Source: Mimachlamys varia (taxonomy: Eukaryota > Mollusca > Bivalvia > Pectinida > Pectinidae). Taken from it: 64,000 nucleotides of DNA. The translations under genes were made by a program, and so were the position numbers. The notes under the pieces were generated by a model, which was not told the DNA's origin, ran no database searches, and saw nothing but the letters and a program-made list of their open reading frames with translations. This document shows, piece by piece, positions 57,401 through 64,000 of the stretch (positions are counted from its first letter, which is position 1; every line of letters begins with the position of its first letter). Where the stretch lies: the NCBI GenBank assembly GCA_947623455.1, contig OX392528.1:62001-126000 (forward strand). The letters run 5' to 3'.

Positions 57401-60240
57401 TGTCGCAGTTTATTCGTTATTCTGAATATCGCTATTTTCGTGATAGATGTCGACTGCTGAAGAACAAACTTACGGCACAGGGATTCGAGAAATGCAGGTT
57501 GATGAAGACTATGGGCAAGTTTTATGGTCGCCATCTTGATATCATTGGGAAATATTCTGTATCTTTGTGTGATATGAAGATGGACGTTTTTGAGTTTGCT
57601 TGTTAGTGTGTTACTTGTTGTGATGACAATGATGACTCGGTTCTCATTTTGAGGATTGATGCTTACTTGGATGTGACCAAGATTTACATGGCGGGTGTCG
57701 TCGATGAAGCAGAAGACGCTTACTCTTCCGGAACACCTGGTCTTATTCTATTGTGCTTTTACGAGAGTCTCCATGTAAATCTTTCCTTTGTTCCTATTTC
57801 GCCCCTGATTTAATCGATTCTGAGTTCGGGCTATTGTTTTGTTGACGCTTTGGTATTCTCTGATTTTGGTTGTCACTAGAATATTGTTTGTTTGCTGTTA
57901 TACTTTACCTGTGTGCTAGAGTAACAGTGCATTTTCGTTGCTTTTAAACGAAAATCGTAATGTCGGGTCTATTTTGTAAAACGCTTTGGGGAATCAACTG
58001 AAAATAATACACGTCTCAGTTGTATATCATAACAATTGTATAATGTATTTAAAATGTTTAACCCATCGATGAACACCTGATATTAACTGCAAACAAAATA
58101 TTGGCAAACTATTCTAAATAATTTGTACGTGACAAAATGAAAGACATCGAAGTAAGTTTAACGAGCTAGAAGCCAACCATTACCAACCTTTTTAAGTGTA
58201 ATGAACCACGAGTGGCTGATGGGTCAAGATCACAGTGAAAGATAATCCTTACGTGATAAAAAGTGACAGCCAATACGTCTTTGTATATTACAACAAATGC
58301 ATTCAATTAATAGTTGAGAGCAGTTAATATGTAATGCATACACATTTTATATATACCGTTAAAAACAAAAAACATAAACGCCAGACACACACGTGTTGCT
58401 AGATACATCATACTTGAAATGATTAACAAAAACACGTATTTTGACAGTTCGTTGACAGTTGTTGATAAAATAGTTTCAATATAATGACTACATACCCATG
58501 ATATCAAGATTTGTTAATGTTTTGTTTAAACACTTGGTAAACTGCGGCAAGCATGAGAGTGAGCTTCATAATACTTACATTGTTAGCTTTCGATAATGCG
58601 TGGAAATGGAATATGTAGAGTCCTTCATGCACGGCTACGAATTCATGGGTTGTGAAGTTGTAACCACCTGCGCTTGACCTGTTCATGAGATCAACGTCAA
58701 ATGGTACATTAGACCCGTCCAGAATCGTCTGATGGTGGTCCAGACCCACAGAGAACCCTGTTGGATTATTTCTGTCGATTTCTTCCTGTTCTGTAACACC
58801 ATATATATGATTTACAAAAATGTATCCAACAATTGTTCGGATGTGTTTTGGATACACGGAACAAGGACATAGTCATTAAGATCCCCGCCCATGCAAATAT
58901 CATTAAAATATGTTACAATACGTCAAGGGGGCATTACACACAAAACAAGACACATGTCATATTATTGAGAACCATTACTTGTTTACGTTCACGATAGTTC
59001 CATGGAAAGAAACCAACGTAATGAATAAAAATTGAATATTTTATTTCATGTTCTTTTTAGCAATTACATTCAGCCCCTTTATATTTTATGATATTTATCA
59101 GATCTGTATAATATCTGTATAATAGAACGAAATTGATGGTCATGCTTTATTCAGATTAAGTTATTTAAATTGGGAGCTTAGGGTTCATGGTTTCCCATGT
59201 ACTAAAAAAATAAAGTAAGTCTCATCAAAATCTCACTTGATCTACTTGCGAGCAAGGGGCTCAGGTAATAAGTCTATAAAGCAGGTGTAATAAATATCAA
59301 TTTGATCATTCCTTTAGAAGTATCTTGCAATAAAGCAAACAGCCAATCAGGTCACAGTGGTCACATCAGATATGTGCAGAATTTGCCCGTAAACAAACTT
59401 GAGCGAGGGCTTTAAGGAAATAAGTCTACAAATCATACCAAACAAGTTTCATCAAAATCTTATCATTCCTTCAAAAGGTATCACACGGAAAGCAATCAGC
59501 CAATCAGAATACAGCAGCCTCATTAAATATGCTTTTCCCGAACGGTAATGAAAGATATTAGAGACGGGTGGCAGCATTTATTTTTGTATTTTTGCGTTTT
59601 TCTAACAAAAAGACCATGCTAACTTTGGACTTTATAACTAACAGCAAGTACATAACTTTTATAATACTGTAATAGCACTTTTTATCAGGTATGAAACTGA
59701 AATCTAGCCATTTAGTTCCTTTAAACGACTGTAACATCAATGCACTATCAAACGGCATACCAACCACACTAACATATAAACATAGTGCCTCGTAACTCTT
59801 ACCATAATACCCGGAATCGATCAAAACGCCAGTAAATGTCGTGTAAATCTGGTCCTTCGCCCCGTATAATATATTCTCGTATTGTTCGTGTGCCTTAACA
59901 TAAACAGTGTCACCTCCAGTAAGTTCCAGTATCACAGAGTTGCCAGCATCAGCGTATCCATTTGTACTCGAGGAATGAGCATAAGCTGATGCCACCAGTT
60001 TCCCATTCATCATAATCTCCAACCAAAGTCTGGTGTTGACTTTAGAAAGCGAGTAGAAATGAAAAGCGTACAGCCCAGCAGTGTCGGCTGTAAAAACGCC
60101 GTCGGTACCGATGACTGAGTTGAAGTTGGTGATGAGTTTGTTGTAGCTGAGGATTTCGCCCTGAGTTAGATTAAGATGGGATGTCTGTCCTTGTGTAAAG
60201 GCGACAACTGGTATGTAGCTCGTCACAAAGTCGTCACCAT
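39000..60240 (-). CDS. multi-C1q-domain gene, four exons seen, 5' end outside window
   Basis: Exons at 60240-59803, 58790-58579, 43705-43462 and 39424-39000 join with matching phases: enter in phase 1, exon 1 to 2 phase 1, exon 2 to 3 phase 0, exon 3 to 4 phase 1. Every junction has AG/GT signals. They encode about 439 residues with three C1q domains: the first in one exon, the second split over two, the third in the last exon ending in a stop. C1q domains are beta-sandwich recognition modules that form trimers. In bivalves large families act as secreted pattern-recognition lectins. The signal peptide would lie in an upstream exon, so secretion is inferred. The 14.9-kb intron 2 is filled with transposons. 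No frame damage was seen in any exon, which sets the gene apart from everything else here. Confidence 0.85.
39425..40654. other. intron 3 of the C1q gene, no recognised element
   Basis: AT-rich intronic DNA. A frame at 40290-40481 shows no domain. Bases about 39960-40140 could be an old repeat but match nothing else here. Confidence 0.4.
40655..41592. mobile_element. probable non-autonomous DNA element with inverted ends, 938 bp
   Basis: It begins ACAGTTGTGGGATCGCAC. Its right end reads inward ACAGTTCTGGTAACGCAC, so about 18 bp are inverted with a few mismatches. Both subterminal regions are rich in GCACGAT/ATCGTGC words. The flanks share AAT. No transposase frame is present. A telomere-like CCCTAACCCTAACCC lies inside at about 41019-41033. 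Confidence 0.5.
41593..42608. repeat. intronic repeats: inverted copy of the 13.8-kb repeat and a retroelement 3' fragment
   Basis: About 41690-42190 is the inverted partner of 13780-14130 (shared TACACTCGATAGTCTATG). Bases about 42229-42285 (GTCGATGAAGCAGAAGACG, CTCTTCCGGAACAC) match the 3' region of the RT element near 57690. No gene is seen. Confidence 0.55.
42609..42748. mobile_element. small fold-back element, about 140 bp
   Basis: GTTTGCCGTTTAATATCAA on the left is mirrored by TTGATATTAAACGGCAAAC on the right. The centre is itself palindromic (CACTCGTG CTACG CACTCGTG). There is no coding sequence. This is probably a hairpin MITE. Confidence 0.7.
42857..43093 (-). pseudogene. short coding-like fragment, unknown
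   Basis: On the minus strand a frame reads ITPELLYELFPLIESNF, then TLETRHCCRRLLELKDDLEEM and ISNELEDEKG. The composition is protein-like, with a Cys pair and an acidic helical stretch, unlike the surrounding intron. There is no ATG or clear splice acceptor at its start, and it ends at a stop at 42857. I cannot name the family. It may be a remnant of a transposon-encoded protein or an unused exon of the C1q gene, on the same strand. Confidence 0.3.
43094..43461. other. start of intron 3 downstream of C1q exon 3
   Basis: Intronic sequence with repeated TCTTATATTTTCAC words near 43290-43330. If the donor at 43461 is not used, translation of exon 3 would read through 12 more codons to a stop at 43427, giving a shorter protein with only two C1q domains. 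Confidence 0.4.
43462..43705 (-). CDS. C1q gene exon 3: second half of the second C1q domain
   Basis: The acceptor TATTTTTTAG precedes AAAATTTGGATAGAG at 43705. The frame starts in phase 0 with KIWIELFNNDQYVLAAYAY, then GDAGNTAILRL, HVTIKARPGND and EVYATFSGALL. This is the C-terminal half of a C1q fold and has no N-terminal half of its own. It fits exactly onto the N-terminal half in exon 2, which ends FHFHALSKANN. The donor CAACAG|GTATAT at 43462/43461 leaves one base (G), the phase required by the last exon. Confidence 0.87.
43706..44769. other. intron 2 of the C1q gene, left part
   Basis: AT-rich, with a TTAGGGTTAGGGTTA tract at about 43763-43777. CCTTGATCTTTTTCAA-type words recur in 44000-44770 (for example TTTTTCAAATCTGA and TTTCAAATTTGACC), suggesting an old degenerate tandem repeat. 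No gene is seen. Confidence 0.4.
44770..45078 (+). pseudogene. reverse transcriptase fragment ending in a fold-back
   Basis: The protein part reads FPFLDSNIPASPTYGVYMSQ and LIRYARACSKYRDFRDRC, then KLTTQGFERCKLIKTMGK. This is the same family as the RT at 57.06-57.61 kb. The sequence at 44775-44818 (TACTACTAAGCTATACGATAAACG) reappears inverted at 45033-45078, immediately after the coding part. It is a short inverted 5' piece, like that left by twin priming, or a hairpin junction. Confidence 0.65.
45079..46096 (-). pseudogene. canonical gypsy element: integrase, degenerate
   Basis: On the minus strand the zinc-finger region starts near 46020-45780 (QSYFNIRDELSVQNGIIFGG, VVIPITLRSDIRAKV, LSHIGI). 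Degraded core sequence lies at about 45580-45380, and a C-terminal part at 45380-45080 (DPYLALLDFINTPPQSMG-SPAQRLI and QKEWRKVVVT). Many frameshifts and stops are present. It belongs to the element whose RT-RNase H is at 50700-51399, from which it was separated by the inserted transposon at 46102-50694. Confidence 0.75.
46102..50694. mobile_element. 4.6-kb transposon with inverted ends and 5-bp duplication, type unknown
   Basis: The ends are a perfect 17-bp inverted repeat, CCCCGGGATCATGAAAC, extending to about 31 bp with mismatches. CCTGG flanks both sides (46097-46101 and 50695-50699). Subterminal regions at both ends are packed with AACTTAAGTCT/GACTTAAG words, possible transposase-binding repeats. 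Outside the ends, gypsy coding resumes in frame. No transposase is recognised. Candidate frames (for example 46351-46443, 47673-47969 and, on the minus strand, 49993-50235) have no known motif. It contains a tRNA-like sequence at 47256-47340 and a duplicated 33-bp segment near 49333-49398. A 5-bp duplication does not fit mariner, piggyBac, Harbinger (3 bp) or standard hAT (8 bp). Confidence 0.82.
47256..47340 (-). mobile_element. tRNA-like sequence (SINE or tRNA pseudogene)
   Basis: On the minus strand an A-box-like TCAATGGAAGAGTATC is followed by the B box GTGGGTTCGAGCCAC, with a paired T arm. The 3' side ends AGGGTCC but the 5' side does not pair with it, so no acceptor stem forms. A functional tRNA is unlikely. 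Confidence 0.5.
50700..51395 (-). pseudogene. canonical gypsy element: RT core and RNase H
   Basis: Minus-strand pieces in order: LDARSGFWHVELDER near 51300, VTRFIGFVNYLSRFMPGLS (about 51190-51130), LQCDASEKGHDV (about 50980-50950), VQSDHKPLETI and DTLSRAYLP (about 50725). The segment with the YIDD motif is deleted between 51250 and 51215. Frameshifts and stops are frequent. The coding continues into the integrase at 46096 once the intervening 4.6-kb transposon and one CCTGG are disregarded. Confidence 0.8.
51400..53157. mobile_element. 1.76-kb DNA transposon with TTAA target duplication
   Basis: The ends are AGGGGCATCCCGCGAAAG on the left and, read inward, AGGGGCATTCCGCGAAAG on the right. 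TTAA stands at 51396-51399 and 53158-53161. TTAA duplications are typical of piggyBac and Kolobok. No transposase frame is present, so it is non-autonomous. The gypsy RT frame is continuous across the insertion when it and one TTAA are disregarded. Inside are a retroelement 3' fragment (51655-51875) and an inverted TTAGGG/CCCTAA hairpin (52677-52718). Confidence 0.85.
51655..51875 (+). mobile_element. retroelement 3' end, same family as 57.6-57.9 kb
   Basis: TGAATGTGACCAAGATTTGC, GTGTCGTCGATGATGCGGAT and TTTAATCGATTTTGAGTTCG match 57660-57870 in order at high identity. It ends GGTATTCTCTGATTTT plus a T run. It is a 5'-truncated copy inside the TTAA element. Confidence 0.75.
53158..53440 (-). 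pseudogene. canonical gypsy element: RT N-terminus
   Basis: HAPRKVPITMRDRFKPELDR and LESLNVIVPVTEPNA (about 53310-53215) are the standard start of gypsy RT after the protease. The frame then shifts and runs into the TTAA element at 53157. Confidence 0.78.
53441..53846 (-). pseudogene. canonical gypsy element: protease region
   Basis: A 128-codon frame with LDIGGKQHDSNSTVEQHVML (where a D-S/T-G active site is expected but degraded), LLPDKVELKPTSSIL and VTRLGKCEIEV. This layout matches retropepsins of gypsy elements that lie between a gag zinc finger and RT. The missing Gly makes it inactive. Confidence 0.6.
53890..54545 (-). pseudogene. canonical gypsy element: gag
   Basis: Two frames. 54501-54277 has FKYFVGAEGRELYKTL, EKFERYCKPKKNETVERFKF and GEESYDKFITDIKTL. 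54231-53929 has VIRDTHLREKLP, LMLDKAEAFCRTSEITKQSV and the basic HKKKQ. This is the usual capsid-to-nucleocapsid transition of a gypsy gag, but the zinc knuckles that should follow are destroyed. With the downstream parts it gives the canonical order gag-PR-RT-RH-IN on the minus strand. Confidence 0.75.
54580..55950. repeat. composite repeat with a core of about 145-bp tandem units
   Basis: The core at about 54885-55680 consists of six degenerate units of 140-150 bp. Each has CATATATGAAGTTTGGTCAG, GATCCGTTCAGAAATGAAGT and GTGACCTTGACCTTGG. Direct flanks are alike: GGTGCAGCATATGTGTGTGT (54602) and AGTGCAGCGTATGTGTGTGT (55913). A CGTACGTACATACGTAC tract follows the core. This resembles non-autonomous elements with tandem-repeat cores known from bivalves. 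Frames on the minus strand translate the repeat only. Confidence 0.65.
55951..56680. other. AT-rich intronic DNA
   Basis: No supported feature. It lies in the large intron of the C1q gene. Confidence 0.4.
56681..57000. repeat. 40-bp minisatellite, exactly 8 copies
   Basis: The unit starts GTGTCCCGCACTGGCCACCT and ends CTTACAACACGTGTTCAGCA. Copies start every 40 bases from 56681 and differ only at single bases (CTCTTAC/CTCCTAC, and CCGCC in the first). Because 40 is not a multiple of 3 and no frame has a stop, all three plus frames stay open across it. The 121- to 212-codon frames there are artefacts. Confidence 0.95.
57062..57880 (+). pseudogene. reverse transcriptase fragment, Penelope-like or unclassified, with 3' UTR
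   Basis: LLADLFLFSYEAEFVEGLI and FNFTFRYIDDVLSINN carry the catalytic YIDD. After a frameshift and small deletion (57240-57340) follow FPFLESNMPASPSYGVYMSQ, RYFRDRCRLLKNKL and KFYGRHLDIIGKYSVSLCDM, with a stop at 57606. The G-x-x-LLADLFL start resembles the Penelope-group motif before its catalytic loop, but the rest is a distinct family common in marine invertebrate genomes (from memory). The 3' UTR (57640-57870) ends GGTATTCTCTGATTTT and recurs at 33.99, 42.23 and 51.66 kb. Confidence 0.7.
57881..58578. other. right part of intron 2 of the C1q gene
   Basis: AT-rich, nothing recognised. The donor GTAAGT of exon 2 lies at its right border. Confidence 0.45.
58579..58790 (-). CDS. C1q gene exon 2: first half of the second C1q domain
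   Basis: The acceptor GGTGTTACAG precedes AACAGGAAGAAATCG at 58790, and the donor AACAAT|GTAAGT is at 58579/58578. The frame begins in phase 1 with QEEIDRNNPTGFSVGLDHHQ, then VPFDVDLMNRS, HEFVAVHEGLYIFHFHALS and KANN. This is the N-terminal half of a C1q domain up to the conserved Y-F-H strand, and its partner half is exon 3, 14.9 kb away. Reading past the donor gives a short unrelated tail and a stop. Confidence 0.88.
58791..59802. other. intron 1 of the visible C1q gene
   Basis: AT-rich, 1.0 kb. A weak direct repeat is present: CAATCAGGTCACAGTGG near 59343 and CAATCAGAATACAGCAG near 59500, each following TCATTCCTT. No gene is seen. Confidence 0.45.
59803..60240 (-). CDS. C1q gene exon 1 (first visible): complete C1q domain
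   Basis: The acceptor GTTGTTTAG precedes ATGGTGACGAC at 60240, and the donor TATTATG|GTAAGAG is at 59803/59802. Phase 1 in, phase 1 out. The domain reads VVAFTQGQTSHLNLTQGE, IGTDGVFTADTAGLYAFHFY, LWLEIMMNGKLVASAYAH, GYADAGNSVILEL, GGDTVYVKA and IYTTFTGVLIDSGYY. About 140 residues, uninterrupted, with one NLT glycosylation sequon. Phase-1 borders on both sides make it a shuffling-compatible module. The preceding exon lies to the right of the minisatellite, outside the window. Confidence 0.88.
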
Positions 60241-60482
60241 CTAAACAACGATAAACGATACAATTCAGAGTCGCATGAAAACATAAAGATATATAACTCA
60301 AGTTGAATGTGTGTTGATGAGCGGAAATTCAAAAGGTAGCTCGAAAACCAGAACTATTTCCATCATGGTTTACCTCTTCTATGAAACATACTAGTAACAA
60401 ATCATGACGTTAACCATGACTTTAACAGCGATGCATTTATATCCATGAATACAAGTAAATCAGCTAACGTGGCGAAGTTGTG
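60241..60482. other. intron sequence upstream of C1q exon 1
   Basis: Short AT-rich stretch between the exon acceptor and the 22-bp array. No feature beyond the acceptor region. Confidence 0.5.
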
Positions 60483-63400
60483 AAGGAATCATCCTTATTG
60501 AAACCCCAAAACCGTATTACAACACTGATACAACCGTTATACAGCACTGATACAACCGTTATATAGCACTGATACGACCGTTATACAGCACTGATACGAC
60601 CGTTATACAGCACTGATACGACCGTTATATAGCACTGATACAACCGTTATACAGCACTGATACGACCGTTATATAGCACTGATACAACCGTTATACAGCA
60701 CTGATACAACCGTTATACAGCACTGATACAACCGTTATACAGCACTGATACAACCGTTATACAGCACTGATACAACCGTTATACAGCACTGATACGACCG
60801 TTATACAGCACTGATACGACCGTTATATAGCACTGATACAACCGTTATACAGCACTGATACAACCGTTATACAGCACTGATACGACCGTTATACAGCACT
60901 GATACAACCGTTATATAGCACTGATACGACCGTTATACAGCACTGATACGACCGTTATACAGCACTGATACGACCGTTATATAGCACTGATACAACCGTT
61001 ATACAGCACTGATACGACCGTTATATAGCACTGATACAACCGTTATACAGCACTGATACAACCGTTATACAGCACTGATACAACCGTTATACAGCACTGA
61101 TACAACCGTTATACAGCACTGATACAACCGTTATACAGCACTGATACGACCGTTATACAGCACTGATACGACCGTTATATAGCACTGATACAACCGTTAT
61201 ACAGCACTGATACGAACGTTATACAGCACTGATACAACCGTTATACAGCACTGACACAACCGTTATATAGCACTGATACGACCGTAATACAGCACTGATA
61301 CGACCGTTATACAGCACTGATACGAACGTTATACAGCACTGATACGACCGTTATACAGCACTGATACGACCGTTATACAGCACTGATACAACCGTTATAT
61401 AGCACTGATACGACCGTTATACAGCACTGATACGGCCGTTATACAGCAGTGATACAACCGTTATATAGCACTGATACAACCGTTATATAGCACTGATACA
61501 ACCGTTATACAGTACTGATACAACCGTTATACAGCACTGATACGACCGTTATACAGCACTGATACGAACGTTATACAGCACTGATACGACCGTTATATAG
61601 CACTGATACAACCGTTATACAGCACTGATACGACCGTTATACAGCACTGATACGAACGTTATATAGCACTGATACAACCGTTATACAGCACTGATACGAC
61701 CGTTATACAGCACTGATACGAACGTTATACAGCACTGATACGACCGTTATATAGCACTGATACAACCGTTATATAGCACTGATACAACCGTTATATAGCA
61801 CTGATACAACCGTTATATAGCACTGATACGACCGTTATACAGCACTGATACGACCGTAATACAGCACTGATACGACCGTTATACAGCACTGATACGAACG
61901 TTATATAGCACTGATACAACCGTTATACAGCACTGATACGAACGTTATACAGCACTGATACAACCGTTATACAGCACTGATACAACCGTTATATAGCACT
62001 GATACGACCGTAATACAGCACTGATACGACCGTTATACAGCACTGATACGAACGTTATACAGCACTGATACGACCGTTATACAGCACTGATACAACCGTT
62101 ATATAGCACTGATACGACCGTAATACAGCACTGATACGACCGTTATACAGCACTGATACGACCGTTATACGGCACTGATACAACCGTTATACAGCACTGA
62201 TACAACCGTTATACAGCACTGATACAACCGTTATACAGCACTGATACAACCGTTATACAGCACTGATACAACCGTTATATAGCACTGATACAACCGTTAT
62301 ACAGTACTGATACAACCGTTATACAGCACTGATACAACCGTTATACCGCACTGATACGAACGTTATACAGCACTGATACGACCGTTATATAGCACTGATA
62401 CAACCGTTATACAGCACTGATACGACCGTTATACAGCACTGATACGAACGTTATATAGCACTGATACAACCGTTATACAGCACTGATACGACCGTTATAC
62501 AGCACTGATACGAACGTTATACAGCACTGATACGACCGTTATATAGCACTGATACAACCGTTATATAGCACTGATACAACCGTTATATAGCACTGATACA
62601 ACCGTTATATAGCACTGATACGACCGTTATACAGCACTGATACGACCGTAATACAGCACTGATACGACCGTTATACAGCACTGATACGAACGTTATATAG
62701 CACTGATACAACCGTTATACAGCACTGATACGAACGTTATACAGCACTGATACAACCGTTATACAGCACTGATACAACCGTTATATAGCACTGATACGAC
62801 CGTAATACAGCACTGATACGACCGTTATACAGCACTGATACGAACGTTATACAGCACTGATACGACCGTTATACAGCACTGATACAACCGTTATATAGCA
62901 CTGATACGACCGTAATACAGCACTGATACGACCGTTATACAGCACTGATACGACCGTTATACGGCACTGATACAACCGTTATACAGCACTGATACAACCG
63001 TTATACAGCACTGATACAACCGTTATACAGCACTGATACAACCGTTATACAGCACTGATACAACCGTTATACAGCACTGATACAACCGTTATACAGCACT
63101 GATACAACCGTTATACAGCACTGATACAACCGTTATACAGCACTGATACAACCGTTATACAGCACTGATACAACCGTTATACAGCACTGATACGAACGTT
63201 ATATAGCACTGATACAACCGTTATACAGCACTGATACGAACGTTATACAGCACTGATACAACCGTTATACAGCACTGATACGACCGTTATACAGCACTGA
63301 TACAACCGTTATACAGCACTGATACAACCGTTATACAGCACTGATACAACCGTTATACAGCACTGATACAACCGTTATACAGCACTGATACAACCGTTAT

Positions 63401-64000
63401 ACAGCACTGATACAACCGTTATACAGCACTGATACAACCGTTATACAGCACTGATACAACCGTTATACAGCACTGATACAACCGTTATACAGCACTGATA
63501 CAACCGTTATACAGCACTGATACAACCGTTATATAGCACTAATACAACCGTTATACAGCACTGATACGACCGTTATACAGCACTGATACAACCGTTATAC
63601 AGCACTGATACGACCGTTATACAGCACTGATACGACCGTTATACAGCACTGATACAACCGTTATACAGCACTGATACAACCGTTATACAGCACTGATACA
63701 ACCGTTATACAGCACTGATACAACCGTTATATAGCACTAATACAACCGTTATACAAAACTGATACAACCGTTATACAACACTAATACAACCGTTATACAG
63801 CACTGATACGACCGTTATATAGCACTGATACAACCGTTATACAGCACTGATACAACCGTTATACAGCACTGATACAACCGTTATACAACACTAATACAAC
63901 CGTTATACAGCACTGATACGACCGTTATATAGCACTGATACAACCGTTATACAGCACTGATACAACCGTTATATAGCACTGATACAACCGTTATACAGCA
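60483..64000. repeat. 22-bp minisatellite, about 160 copies, open at the window edge
   Basis: The unit is ACAACCGTTATACAGCACTG plus AT (22 bp). It varies at three sites (CAACC/CGACC/CGAAC and TATAC/TATAT). Rare variants repeat exactly 792 bp (36 units) apart: ACGGCACTGA at 62169 and 62961, and a run of ATATAGCAC units starting at 61741 and 62533. A block of about 0.8 kb was therefore duplicated in tandem. The array lies in the intron upstream of the first visible C1q exon and continues beyond 64000. Confidence 0.95.

Noticed and set aside
60483..64000. CRISPR array or integron-like repeat set
   Set aside because: Pure 22-bp tandem repetition with no spacers, in an intron.

Overview
The window is animal nuclear DNA, most likely from a mollusc and plausibly a bivalve. 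The evidence is a spliced gene built from C1q domains, tRNA-derived SINEs, AT-rich introns, and a very high load of LINEs, LTR elements, Penelope-like elements and tandem arrays. No prokaryotic signal is present. The species cannot be named from sequence alone. Almost every long open reading frame is a retroelement fragment or an artefact of a tandem repeat.

Layout. 0-3 kb: a partial unknown reading frame leaving the left edge, short telomere-like repeats, and a 5'-truncated LINE (family A). 3.04-6.25 kb: an array of about 58 copies of a 55-bp satellite, which ends in a 29-bp sequence that recurs inverted beside a two-copy stub of the same satellite at 17.55 kb. 6.3-17.5 kb: gene-free DNA with a 24-bp tandem repeat, a fold-back element, two SINEs and dispersed ACGT-type hairpins.

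17.67-34.44 kb is a readable stack of nested insertions. A family-A LINE was split by a 5'-truncated L1-like LINE with a 14-bp target duplication. That L1-like LINE was split between ORF1 and ORF2 by a young LTR retrotransposon on the minus strand. The outer LINE also carries a 153-bp MITE and a mariner (DD34D), and the mariner itself carries a 74-bp retroelement 3' end. The LTR element is the most notable object: its polymerase order is protease-integrase-reverse transcriptase-RNase H, with a Ty3/gypsy-type RT. This is the Gmr1-like arrangement described from deuterostomes.

34.4-38.1 kb: a Penelope-like element with a GIY-YIG domain, then an LTR-element 3' half in which RNase H is followed directly by an LTR. 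39.0-60.24 kb: the only convincing host gene, on the minus strand. Four exons with matching phases encode three C1q domains and the 5' end lies outside the window. Its 14.8-kb intron holds a dead canonical gypsy element (gag-PR-RT-RH-IN order). That element is interrupted by a 4.6-kb inverted-terminal-repeat transposon (5-bp CCTGG duplication) and a 1.76-kb TTAA-flanked transposon. 60.48-64 kb: a 22-bp minisatellite of about 160 units, with a 792-bp higher-order period, runs off the right edge inside the upstream intron.
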